Assembly: GCA_021776465.1 (NCBI GenBank)
Contig: JAJFFU010000222.1
Span: 1 to 64,000 of the forward strand
Source of the DNA: Parvularculaceae bacterium
Lineage (GTDB): Bacteria > Pseudomonadota > Alphaproteobacteria > Caulobacterales > Parvularculaceae
Direction of reading: 5' to 3'
DNA: 64,000 nt
A program made the translations under genes and the position numbers. The notes beneath the pieces were generated by a model that saw only the letters and a program-made list of their open reading frames with translations, did not search any database and was not told the DNA's origin. The number at the start of each line of letters is the position of its first letter. The first letter of the stretch is position 1. Shown in pieces: positions 21,001 through 29,600 of this stretch.

Positions 21001-21230
21001 TCGACGATGCTTGTAACCTCTGCATCCATGGTTTCCGGCGCTGCCCCAGGCAGGGTTGCACGAACCGACACAATCGGCCGGTCGACATCGGGCAATTCAC
21101 GCACCTCAACACCCAACATCGCCGCGAGCCCGGCGATAATGATCAGAATATTGAGAACGGCGACTAGCAATGGGCGTTTGACTGAGAGTGACGGCAAGTC
21201 GTTGGCGCTATCAGTCATTACCCGCTCCAT
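18096..21230 (-). CDS. efflux RND transporter permease
   Basis: 1044 aa AcrB/MexF-like, LLVAVLNILIIIAGLAAML, LVDDAIVVLENIQR, GLMAKNGILIVEFADQLR. Confidence 0.94.
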   Translation of the reverse strand: MERVMTDSANDLPSLSVKRPLLVAVLNILIIIAGLAAMLGVEVRELPDVDRPIVSVRATLPGAAPETMDAEVTSIVEGAVARVSGVVDIASSSEENSMRLRAEFSPSTDLDVAAADVREAVSRVVRDLPDRVEELVVTKSDQDAQPIIQLAVMSNTLNEQDLTRIVDNDIIPEILSVSGVASVDPFGERERQMRVVVDPLRLSRFGLTIADVAGVLQNAPFDVPVGSFRLQDQELIVRAEASAATPELIEEVVIDGETKIGDVADAYFAPADARSYVRLDGRTIIGLGVIRQARSNTIQISDAVRSKVDQLNDRFDNVDIAVTSDDAVFISESVGEVLRSLLFTIVIVVATIWLFFGKWQAALAPSMAIPVALVGAVAGIWLFGFSINLLTLLALVLATGLIVDDAIVVLENIQRLQAKGIGRRAAAVLGARQVFFAVISTTVVLVSVFVPISFLPSTAGRLFREFGFVLALAVVVSSFVALTIVPALAARLTLHAKSDKPSRLNRWGGVISRGYDTTLGKALDRPKVTVAVSVVAAAGAIFAYFALDNEIVPDEDRGEFYMMATGPDGVGLDYAERQSDEMEKRLQPFLDSGEIRSLFTIVGRYDPNRVYISAPLAPWDERERSQQEIMDDVNRALSDIPGSRIRVFGRNSLELGGGGRGGGLEVALTGPTYPQIFEAARDLVAAIEARSEILGDIEISYQPTQPQLSIKIDRRRAADLGVPLDELSTTLRAMVGGEDIVDLNVDDQAVPIFLTARNDAITDPSDLRNLYVRSTAGHLIPLSVVTTMVEEGVAAELDRTEQRRAIEIDAEIVSDASLAEAVAEIRALAADVLPENIDLILTGDAEALDETSNALLLTYAFAFAIVFLVLVAQFESLTSPFVILLTVPFGMAAAVYALMLTGVSLNIYSQIGLVMLIGLMAKNGILIVEFADQLRAEGKSVRDAVFEAASTRMRAIMMTLISTVLGALPLVLATGAGAEARTSIGWVVFGGLGLAAIFTLYLNPVIYLAVARHSAPRSVGARSLAEELESAKGVSLSADPKGSP

Positions 21231-22335
21231 TTGCAGCGGCGCCGACGCTCAGTGGCGTCTCGATTGACTGATTTAATATGGTGACCGTCGTGCCGTCGCG
21301 CACTTTCTGGATACCTTCGAAAACAATTTGATAGTTTTCCGGCAAATCGCCGCGCACAAGGACGTGACCCTCCTCGCGCGACACGATCGTTACTGGTTTG
21401 CGTTTGGTCTGATCGCCGTCAATGCCCCACACATAAGCGCCATCACTGCCCCACAGCACAGCCGCCTCCGGAACCACGGCATAGGAATCGCCCTGTATTT
21501 TAAAGACAACGCGAAAACTCATACCCGGACGAAGCGCGTCATTTAAATTGTCGATCTCCGTGCGCACGGTGAGCGTGCGCCGCACCGGATCGATGCGGCT
21601 GTCCAATTCAACAATCTTCGCCGGAATTTGTTTATTGTCATCAGCAAACGGAGTGACGGTTACCTCGTCGCCCAATTTCATGCGTCCGAAAACCTGCTCA
21701 GGGGCAGCAAAGTCGACATAAAGCCTCGAGCGATCATCGAGTCGAACGATCTCCGTTGTCGACGTCACGCGTGCGCCGACGTCGACATCCGACAGCCCAA
21801 CATGGCCAGCGAATGGCGCCGCCGCCGTTCGTTCAGATAGAGAATTCTCCGCCCGCTCAAGGGAAAGGCGCGCAGCGTCAACTGCGGTCTGACCTTCATC
21901 AATCTGGCTGTCGGAAATCGCACCGGTATCCTCAATTCGGCGATACCGCGCTAGCAACTGTTCGGCATTGCGCAACTCGACTTGCGCCAGCCGCACCGCC
22001 AGTTCTTCCTCACGTGACTCCAGCTTAACCAACGGTGCGCCAGCTTCCACGAGGCTGCCAGTTTCGAACAGAACTTCGGCGACTTCACCGCCAGTCTCCG
22101 GAAAGATAATTGCCGAGGCCTGCGCCCGCGCCGTGCCAACAGATTCAATACGCAGCACCTCGCGCCGGTAGGTGACCTTATGCGCCGTGACGCCAATGGC
22201 CGGACGCTCGTGGTTCCCGGCGTTCGGCGCCTGTTCTGATCCACACGCGCAAAGCAAAAGCGCCATGACGCCGACGAACGAACGAAAAAATGCCGCAGCA
22301 ATGTGTGAGTGCATTCTTGGTCCTGAGTCAGTCAT
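21211..22335 (-). CDS. efflux RND transporter periplasmic adaptor subunit
   Basis: HlyD/AcrA-like, GTARAQASAIIFPETGGEVAEVLFETGSLVEAGAPLVKLE; start may be the internal MHSHIAAA. Confidence 0.9.
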   Translation of the reverse strand: MTDSGPRMHSHIAAAFFRSFVGVMALLLCACGSEQAPNAGNHERPAIGVTAHKVTYRREVLRIESVGTARAQASAIIFPETGGEVAEVLFETGSLVEAGAPLVKLESREEELAVRLAQVELRNAEQLLARYRRIEDTGAISDSQIDEGQTAVDAARLSLERAENSLSERTAAAPFAGHVGLSDVDVGARVTSTTEIVRLDDRSRLYVDFAAPEQVFGRMKLGDEVTVTPFADDNKQIPAKIVELDSRIDPVRRTLTVRTEIDNLNDALRPGMSFRVVFKIQGDSYAVVPEAAVLWGSDGAYVWGIDGDQTKRKPVTIVSREEGHVLVRGDLPENYQIVFEGIQKVRDGTTVTILNQSIETPLSVGAAANGAGND

Positions 22336-22343
22336 ATCGTGCC

Positions 22344-22400
22344 ATTGCCAGAGATATTGTCAGAGATATTGCCACAGACATTGCCAGGGCCATTGCGGCC
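22344..22400. repeat. 12-bp tandem repeat, about 4.7 units
   Basis: ATTGCCAGAGAT / ATTGTCAGAGAT / ATTGCCACAGAC / ATTGCCAGGGCC / ATTGCGGCC, directly upstream of the adaptor gene. Confidence 0.85.
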
Positions 22401-22630
22401 CCGCGCTTCAATTTTGATATGGGCCAGTCTGCCGGCTAAGGTCTTTATATCAAGCAAACTTCGACCAAATCAGCCGTTTCTTCGATGAACGCCATCGGCC
22501 TCCGTTTGAACGAACAAACAGTCGATTTCATCGAAATTCTCATTTATCCCGTGCAGGTTCATCCATACTGACATTCAGACATTACGTCTTTACGGCGAGA
22601 TACACCGTCGACAAACCAGAAAGAACCGTC

Positions 22631-23650
22631 GTGCTGCAATATAAATTTCTATCCGGACGCGTATTTTTCTTCTGTGTCGCCGTAGCGCTTTATGTACTCG
22701 CGACGATGCTTTCCGAAGAACAGGTTGGTTTGTCGCCGAAACAGATCTTTGATGCTGGCTATGGATCAATCCTGGCGGCGATCGTCGTCTTTTTCGCGTT
22801 GCCGCAACTCCTTTATAAAAACAAAATCACCTTGTTTGTCATATTCTGTTTTGTGGGCCTCGGCGTCTTCTCCGTTGCCGAGGAGTTCGTATTTGACCCA
22901 CTCATCATGCAGGCCGATGACCCGCGCAGAGCGATTTCCGCGAACGGCTTTCGATGGGCGGCGCTGAACGCCCTGTTCGCCGCCTTTTCGGTTTCGGCGA
23001 TTGTCGCGATGTTTGACAGTCTGGATTCGCGCCGCAAGTTGAGCGCACTTGCAGAACTCAAAAAAGACGCTGAGCTCGCTGCCCTGAAATCGCAGATCAA
23101 TCCACATATCATGCTCAATTCACTCAACAACATCTACAGTCTGGCGCTGGAAGGCGATAGCCGAACGGCTGACACCATTTTGATGCTCTCCAACATCATG
23201 CAATATTCACTATACGAATCAGATGTCAGCGCCGTTCCCCTTGAGCGTGAAATTGAGATCTTGAAATCCTACATCGCCTTACAGGAGATCGGCATTGGCG
23301 AGCGCACGGATCTACGCCTTGACATATTGGGCGATCCGGCGCGGCGGCGTATTGCGCCTTTGCTGTTGCTTCCGCTGGTCGAAAACGCGTTCAAGCACGG
23401 CGCAGGCGTCATTCAGGACGAACCGACGCCGATCAGGTTCCGGCTCGAAGTCAACAAGGACGCGATCAGGTTTGAAGCGACTAATCCGTTTGACCCGCGC
23501 TCCATGGGCGACACGCATGGCGGCGGGATCGGTCTTGAAAACCTGACCGGGCGTCTGCAACTGCTGTACCCCCATCGCCACACCTTAACAGTTGATCCCG
23601 GAAACAGCATCTTCAATGTAACGCTTACTGTCGACGGAGATCCGTCATAA
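22631..23650 (+). CDS. LytS-type sensor histidine kinase
   Basis: LKSQINPHIMLNSLNNIYSLAL matches the His_kinase (PF06580) H-box; LLLLPLVENAFKHG N-box; paired with a LytTR regulator. Confidence 0.88.
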   Translation: MLQYKFLSGRVFFFCVAVALYVLATMLSEEQVGLSPKQIFDAGYGSILAAIVVFFALPQLLYKNKITLFVIFCFVGLGVFSVAEEFVFDPLIMQADDPRRAISANGFRWAALNALFAAFSVSAIVAMFDSLDSRRKLSALAELKKDAELAALKSQINPHIMLNSLNNIYSLALEGDSRTADTILMLSNIMQYSLYESDVSAVPLEREIEILKSYIALQEIGIGERTDLRLDILGDPARRRIAPLLLLPLVENAFKHGAGVIQDEPTPIRFRLEVNKDAIRFEATNPFDPRSMGDTHGGGIGLENLTGRLQLLYPHRHTLTVDPGNSIFNVTLTVDGDPS

Positions 23651-23652
23651 CA

Positions 23653-24342
23653 GTGCGCTGCTTCATCCTTGAAGATCAGGCGCCGGCGCGGCGCATTCTG
23701 CAAAATTATATTACCCGCCTTTCGGGCTTTGAAATTACTGGCAGTGCGGCGATGCCGTCCGCCGCCTCAGAGATGCTGGAGAATGAAACCATAGATATCT
23801 TATTCCTGGATCTTGGCCTGCCGCAAATAGATGGTTTTGCGTTCCTTGAAAGGCTTGAAGCGCCGCCTGTTGTGATCGTCACAACCGCCTTTGCCGATAG
23901 GGCAGTTGACGGATTTGCGCACGGCGTCGCGGACTACCTCGTGAAACCTTTCGCCTTCGACCGGTTTAAGCAAGCGACAGACCGCGCCCTGTTAGCGATG
24001 CGCGCACGCCAGGACGACACCATAATCGCGATCCCTGTGGATCGCGGCGTCCGGGAATTTATTTCCACGAAAAACATCGCTTCACTATCGGCGGACGGCG
24101 ACTATGTAAGAATAACGACAACAAACAATCAGCTGCACACATTGGGACCGCTCGGAAAGTGGGAGACGAAGTTACCCTCCCCGCCATTTGTCCGTACACA
24201 CCGCAGCCATCTTGTGAACATTGACTTTGTCGAAAGCATCGGCGGCGGGAGCGTCACCACTCTCGGCGAAACGCTGTCAATCGGTTCAACTTACAAATCC
24301 AATCTGATGCGCATGCTTAAAATAAAAACCGGGCCCACCTGA
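23653..24342 (+). CDS. LytTR-type response regulator
   Basis: Receiver domain (ILFLDLGLPQIDGF, VTTAFADRAVDGF, DYLVKPFAFDRF) plus LytTR C-terminus (FVRTHRSHLVN). Confidence 0.92.
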   Translation: MRCFILEDQAPARRILQNYITRLSGFEITGSAAMPSAASEMLENETIDILFLDLGLPQIDGFAFLERLEAPPVVIVTTAFADRAVDGFAHGVADYLVKPFAFDRFKQATDRALLAMRARQDDTIIAIPVDRGVREFISTKNIASLSADGDYVRITTTNNQLHTLGPLGKWETKLPSPPFVRTHRSHLVNIDFVESIGGGSVTTLGETLSIGSTYKSNLMRMLKIKTGPT

Positions 24343-24401
24343 GCGTCGCCGTCCGCCTGAAATAGGGACAACTAAGTCGTTCAATGCGGACGCAAACGCG
24401 A

Positions 24402-24416
24402 GGGAATGAATGGTGG
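24402..24416. repeat. Candidate left att site of the island
   Basis: GGGAATGAATGGTGG matches GGAAATGAATGGTGG at 57564-57578 (14/15, including a 12-bp exact run). Confidence 0.5.
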
Positions 24417-24463
24417 TGTGCGCAGTCTCGGTCGAACCGGTCTCTGTCGACAATTCGCTGTTT

Positions 24464-24602
24464 ACAGGGAATTTACAGGGAAATCCGCCGTATTTCCCGT
24501 GAACACTCCAATTTCGCTCCAGTTAGCTGTTAGTTTACTGCAGGTTAGTGGCGAATTCCCTGCTCTGCAGTAACAGGGAACGAATGGCGCCGGAACAGGG
24601 AA
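24464..24602. repeat. Cluster of four ACAGGGAA direct repeats plus an inverted TTCCCTG
   Basis: ACAGGGAA at 24464, 24475, 24573 and 24595; TTCCCTG near 24556. Confidence 0.75.
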
Positions 24603-24807
24603 ACATCTGTCTCGAGCAGGCAATTCAACCGCACAACTTCGAGTTTTTTGGTTCATTGATTTTTACCGACAATTTCCGGTGGAAGCACATGCCGTGCGGG
24701 GAAAACTCATTTTTCTCAACGGCTTAGATATCTGCTATAATCGGACCGAATCAAATTCGGGGCGTTGTCATGAGACAAATGAGGAGTAGCGGAAAGAAGA
24801 CAAGGAG

Positions 24808-26112
24808 TTGCCCCAAATGCGTGACAAACAAATTGAATACCTATCCCCTGACACCCTAAAGCCGTCGCCGCGCAATGCGCGCACACATTCCAATAAACAA
24901 GTCCATCAAATCGCTGCATCGATCCGTGCATTCGGCTTCGTAGCCCCGGTGCTAATCGACGAGGACGGCAAAATACTCGCTGGACACGGTCGTGTTGCTG
25001 CCGCCAAAGAGCTTGGCTTAGAATCTATCCCCTGTCGGCGCGTCGGGCATTTGTCCCCGGCGCAAAAGCGCGCATACGCCCTCGCCGACAATAAGATTGC
25101 GCTCAATGCGAGCTGGGACGAACAACTTCTTGCCGAAGAATTAGATGAGCTCGCAAGTCTCACGCTTGATTTCGACATCGAGACCACGGGATTTTCGATT
25201 CCGGAAATTGACCTGATGGTAGATGGACTTGCCCCAGAAGAACCGGGCGACCCAACCGACGATGAGCTTGGCAGTGATGGCCCTCGCCGTTGCCAACCTG
25301 GGGAACTTTGGGCGCTTGGCCCACACCGGCTTATTTGTGGCGATGCGTTGGAGAAAACCGTTGTCGAAATACTGATGGACGGCGAAGACGCGCGTATGGT
25401 CTTCACCGATCCGCCCTACAATGTCGCTATAGACGGTCATGTTTGCGGCTCAGGCAAGATTAAACATCGCGAATTCGCGATGGCGTCAGGAGAAATGACC
25501 GCACAGGAATTTACCTCCTTTCTCGAAAGGGCGTTCCAAAATCTTTCCTATCACAGCGTCGCTGGAGCCATTCATTTCATCTGCATGGATTGGCGACATA
25601 TGGACGAAATCCTTAAGGCCGGTTCCAGCGTTTATTCGGAACTTAAGAACCTCATTGTTTGGGCGAAAGACAATGGCGGCATGGGGACATTCTATCGCTC
25701 GCGCCATGAATTGATCTTCGCTTACAAATTTGGTGACGCGCCCCACGTCAATGCCTTCGAACTAGGCCAGCATGGGCGCTATAGAACAAATGTTTGGAAT
25801 TATCGCGGCGTCAATACAATGAAGGCGGGCCGGCTGGAGGAGTTGGCGCTTCATCCGACGGTCAAGCCCGTACAAATGATCGCTGACGCCATAAAGGACG
25901 TATCCGGGCGCGGCGATATCGTTCTCGACCTCTTTGGCGGTTCAGGGTCAACCCTCATCGCCGCCGAAAAGACAGGACGCAGAGCACGGCTTTGCGAAAT
26001 CGACCCACTTTATTGCGATCGCATCATTCGGCGTTGGGAAACATACGCCAATGATGAGGCGGAACAGCTTCTATGCGGTTGGGTCAAATCCGCGACGGAG
26101 GCTGGAAAGTGA
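24808..26112 (+). CDS. ParB-like nuclease domain / site-specific DNA methyltransferase fusion
   Basis: N-terminal ParB-like LKPSPRNARTHSNKQVHQIAASIRAFGFVAPVLID...GHGR; MTase motif FTDPPYN and DLFGGSGSTLIAAE in permuted (beta-class) order. Confidence 0.93.
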   Translation: MPQMRDKQIEYLSPDTLKPSPRNARTHSNKQVHQIAASIRAFGFVAPVLIDEDGKILAGHGRVAAAKELGLESIPCRRVGHLSPAQKRAYALADNKIALNASWDEQLLAEELDELASLTLDFDIETTGFSIPEIDLMVDGLAPEEPGDPTDDELGSDGPRRCQPGELWALGPHRLICGDALEKTVVEILMDGEDARMVFTDPPYNVAIDGHVCGSGKIKHREFAMASGEMTAQEFTSFLERAFQNLSYHSVAGAIHFICMDWRHMDEILKAGSSVYSELKNLIVWAKDNGGMGTFYRSRHELIFAYKFGDAPHVNAFELGQHGRYRTNVWNYRGVNTMKAGRLEELALHPTVKPVQMIADAIKDVSGRGDIVLDLFGGSGSTLIAAEKTGRRARLCEIDPLYCDRIIRRWETYANDEAEQLLCGWVKSATEAGK

Positions 26113-26825
26113 ATGACGATCAAAACGATACATACAAGAAATTAAGGAAGGCGCCGCCTGCAACGGACAAGTCCTACAACGTCGGTTATGGCAAGCCGCC
26201 GGTCGCTACGCGTTTCAAGAAAGGGCGATCTGGCAACCCGCGCGGGCGCCCAAAAGGTTCAAAAAATCAACGCCCGATAGCATTCGAACAACGTTTGCAC
26301 AAAATTATTCTAAACGAAGCCTATCGCAGCATAGACGTCAATGAGGGCGGAAAGACGGTGACATACGATATGGCCGAGGCTGTCATGCGATCAATCGCGG
26401 TCAACGCCGCCAAAGGCCGCGTAAGGGCGCAAGAGCTTTTCTTGAAGATCTTGGAACATGTTGAGCAAAAAGCGCAATCCGATCACTTTGAAATGTTAGA
26501 AGGCGCGATCGACTATAAACGTCTCTGGACGAAAGAATTTTCTAACCGCCAACGTACCGGTCGATCAGGCGAAATGCCGCCGATTCATCCTGACGACGTG
26601 TATATTGGCTATCGAAACGGCGTCGTTCGCCTCGCCCACACTGAATCCGAAAGGAAATTATTTGCTTTAATGCAGGAGGCAAGGCCTAGCTTACAGTCTG
26701 AAATCGTGAATTTGAGAGCCGAACTTGCGTGTGAACCTGACCCCGTAACCCGAAAAGATATTGAAACCGAAATTAGCGAAAATATGAAAGCACTAAATCT
26801 CATCGATCAGATTTTACCAGAATGA
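26109..26825 (+). CDS. DUF5681 domain-containing protein
   Basis: GYGKPPVATRFKKGRSGNPRGRPKGSKN; likely GTG start overlapping the MTase stop codon (GTGA). Confidence 0.85.
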   Translation: MNDDQNDTYKKLRKAPPATDKSYNVGYGKPPVATRFKKGRSGNPRGRPKGSKNQRPIAFEQRLHKIILNEAYRSIDVNEGGKTVTYDMAEAVMRSIAVNAAKGRVRAQELFLKILEHVEQKAQSDHFEMLEGAIDYKRLWTKEFSNRQRTGRSGEMPPIHPDDVYIGYRNGVVRLAHTESERKLFALMQEARPSLQSEIVNLRAELACEPDPVTRKDIETEISENMKALNLIDQILPE

Positions 26826-27392
26826 CTGACTCTCTTGTCCATACCTGGACTTCTCTCTGCCTACGACCAAGTCTGGCACTGGTGATCGGACAGGCTGAAA
26901 AGACGTAATTTGTTGCCCTAGCGGGGGGCGCGCCGCGATCATTGCGGCGGAAAGCATAAACCCAGGCCGCGCCTCGGCTGCCCGAGCACAATGTTTTGAC
27001 GCGACGAACAGCGGCGGCGCCCGCAGTTCCAACAGAATTAAATACCAAAGCGGTTATGGCGCAGCCGCCCGGCACTATTCGCCCCGCCTTCCGTTCCGCC
27101 GCCTCCGCTGTCCCGAGGGGAATTCATAAAGATATCGCTAGGCGTTAGCCTCGTGTCGTAATTTCGTTCGAAGAGCTAATGAGCGAATTATAGGAAAACC
27201 GGTTCGGTGGTGCGTAAAATTCGTTTGCTGATGAATTGTCGTGATTTCAATATTAGAAATTCAAGATGGATTAAGTTTAGTGCTGGCTATCCTGCGGATA
27301 GCTATGCCTTCGCTCGCCGCAATCTAGTTTTCGACCCAAAATCATCGAATCCGACAAATTGGCGCGGCGGTGGGCAAATCAAACATATAATT

Positions 27393-28172
27393 TTAGCCAG
27401 CCAGAAAATATCCCGCTGTTGATCCGCCATCGAGGCGATAAAAAACGCCGTTTGCGAACGCGGCCTCTGCCGATGTCAGGTGCGCGACGGCGTCGGCGAC
27501 CTCCGAAGGCTTTGCGAACCGTCCAAGCGGAATCGATTTTTTAAAAAATTCGATTTCTTCAGATGTGGCCGAAGACAGTAGTTCGTCAGCCATAGGCGTC
27601 TCTACGAATGCCGGGCAAACGGCATGGCTACGCACGCCCTCCGGGCCATAATCTAGAGCCATGCATTTTATAAGGCCGTGTACGGCATGTTTAGATGTTG
27701 CGTAAGCTGCAAATCCCTGCGCGCCCTGCACCCCGGCATCCGAACTGATCGCTACGAACGCACCTTTTGTCTTCACAAGCTCGGGCATGACCGCGCGCGC
27801 AAGATAGTAGGCGCCATGTAAATTTGTGTCGATAATGCGGTGCCACTCTTCCGGATCGGTAGTTGTCAACGTACCCGTCGAAGCAACGCCTGCAGACGCC
27901 ACCGCCGTTTCAATACCGCCAAACTCTTCCACGAATCTGGCTACAACTCGGTTCACGCTGTCCATATCGGTAATGTCGACAGTTCCGACCCACGGAACCC
28001 CGCCCGCCGCCTTCACCTCGTCAGCGACCTGCTCAGCTTTTGCTTCGCTGCGCCCTAATATTGCGACAACGGCGCCGCGCTGGCCGAGGCGAGCTGCGAT
28101 TGTGCGCCCAATGCCTGAAGTTGCGCCGCTCACGACTGCGCGCTCCACTCCATTTTGTAGCGGTGACGTCAT
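27393..28172 (-). CDS. SDR family oxidoreductase
   Basis: VVSGATSGIGRTIAARLG cofactor motif and YATSKHAVHGL active site. Confidence 0.92.
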   Translation of the reverse strand: MTSPLQNGVERAVVSGATSGIGRTIAARLGQRGAVVAILGRSEAKAEQVADEVKAAGGVPWVGTVDITDMDSVNRVVARFVEEFGGIETAVASAGVASTGTLTTTDPEEWHRIIDTNLHGAYYLARAVMPELVKTKGAFVAISSDAGVQGAQGFAAYATSKHAVHGLIKCMALDYGPEGVRSHAVCPAFVETPMADELLSSATSEEIEFFKKSIPLGRFAKPSEVADAVAHLTSAEAAFANGVFYRLDGGSTAGYFLAG

Positions 28173-28173
28173 A

Positions 28174-28659
28174 TTATTCGAACCACTTTTCCATCGCATA
28201 AGCTAACGATTGTGTTTCGAAGCAAATTAGTTCCCGGTATCCGTCGGCTAGCTGCCATGTACCCGACCACCCCTTCGGTGCAACAAACGCATCGCCCTTG
28301 TTGAAGACTTCCTTAGTCCCATCAAGAGACGTGAGTGTGGCTGTGCCGTTGAGGATCACAACATGTTCGTCATATGGCAAGTCGATAAATTTCAACAAAC
28401 CGTCATCGGCATCATAAACCATGCAGCTTAGTTTTTCGCCTGTAAACCATTCGACGACCCGGTGCGTTTTAACGGGCCGCACCTGCATAGAGGCAGGCCA
28501 TGGAGCGAGGTCAGGAATATCTTCTCCTTCCATATATTTTCGATCAAGTCGAACGGGACGGAGTTTTGCTGATTCCAGCCCTCTCACATCGGAGGCGGTC
28601 GCCATATCAGTACGCTCGTCATTTTCCGGGGGCGTTGATTCTTCGGTCACAATGATCAC
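28174..28659 (-). CDS. cupin domain-containing protein
   Basis: DEHVVILNGTATLTSLDG...FNKGDAFVAPKGWSGTWQ. Confidence 0.8.
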   Translation of the reverse strand: MIIVTEESTPPENDERTDMATASDVRGLESAKLRPVRLDRKYMEGEDIPDLAPWPASMQVRPVKTHRVVEWFTGEKLSCMVYDADDGLLKFIDLPYDEHVVILNGTATLTSLDGTKEVFNKGDAFVAPKGWSGTWQLADGYRELICFETQSLAYAMEKWFE

Positions 28660-28668
28660 TCCATTTTC

Positions 28669-29568
28669 TCATTTAAACAGTTCGCAGTTTTCCTTGATAT
28701 AATCGCGCACGGTTATTTGCGGTCGGCCAAGCAGCCGAGCCACGGTTTCGCTGTGCTCTACCCCATCATAGGCTTGGGTTTCATGCTCGAAGTATGTCAT
28801 CAATACGTCGAAAGATTCGCCCATTGCGTCGCGCAGCGGACCATCATCGTCGACATATTGCACTTCCTCACCCAGCTCATCGCTTAATAGCCCCGCGATT
28901 GCCGGGTAGTTGAACCGTTCGGAAGCCGTCAGAATGTATTCTTTGCCAATGTGCTCACTTGCTGGCGTTGTGAGCAAGAGCGCCGCTACATCCGCAATAT
29001 CCACTTCCGATATCCACATACGGTTTGCATCGGTCACCGCAGGCATCACCAGCCGCCGGCGTACTTTGACTTCAGGCGCAAGGAACCAGGGAAGGTTGAA
29101 CATTATCCAGCCCGGCACATTGATATAGGTAACCGGAAGACCGCTCGCATCCAGTAAAGGTTTGGCGATAACGTGGAGGTTCGCACCACAGCGTGTATCC
29201 AGGAATCGTGGCGTCAGCTTTTCTGCCGTCAATCCCGGCGGAATTGCGATTAGTCGAACGATCTGCTCAATGGAGCCAACCGATTTTGCTGCACGAATAA
29301 TGTTAGGTGTCACGACATTTTCGTCCGTGACGAAGTCGGGTGTCACAACGAGTATCCGACTGACCCCCTGCATGGCTTGGGTCAGGCTCGCCTCATCATG
29401 CCAATCCGCCAGGACGGTCTCAGCATCCGGGAACCGCTCGGACAATGAAGCGAGACCGGCTTCACGGCTAGTGGCAAGGCGAAGTCGGCTAACGTCATTT
29501 TTTGATAACCGCTCAACAGTAAGGCCGCCAATATTGCCTGTCGCGCCAAGAACTAGAATTTTGTTCAT
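28669..29568 (-). CDS. NmrA/NAD(P)H-binding family protein
   Basis: KILVLGATGNIGGLTVERL; NmrA-like fold. Confidence 0.85.
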   Translation of the reverse strand: MNKILVLGATGNIGGLTVERLSKNDVSRLRLATSREAGLASLSERFPDAETVLADWHDEASLTQAMQGVSRILVVTPDFVTDENVVTPNIIRAAKSVGSIEQIVRLIAIPPGLTAEKLTPRFLDTRCGANLHVIAKPLLDASGLPVTYINVPGWIMFNLPWFLAPEVKVRRRLVMPAVTDANRMWISEVDIADVAALLLTTPASEHIGKEYILTASERFNYPAIAGLLSDELGEEVQYVDDDGPLRDAMGESFDVLMTYFEHETQAYDGVEHSETVARLLGRPQITVRDYIKENCELFK

Positions 29569-29600
29569 TTCAAGTACAGTTCCTCAATTTAATAATCTGC

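Noticed and set aside
22172-22417. 81-aa ORF with repeated YCQR/HCQ units
   Set aside because: The repeat peptide is just the translation of the 12-bp tandem repeat and most of the ORF is antisense to the adaptor gene.
26800-27075. 91-aa minus-strand ORF in the backbone/cargo junction
   Set aside because: Low-complexity, Arg/Ala-rich, no recognisable domain, and overlaps the end of the DUF5681 gene.
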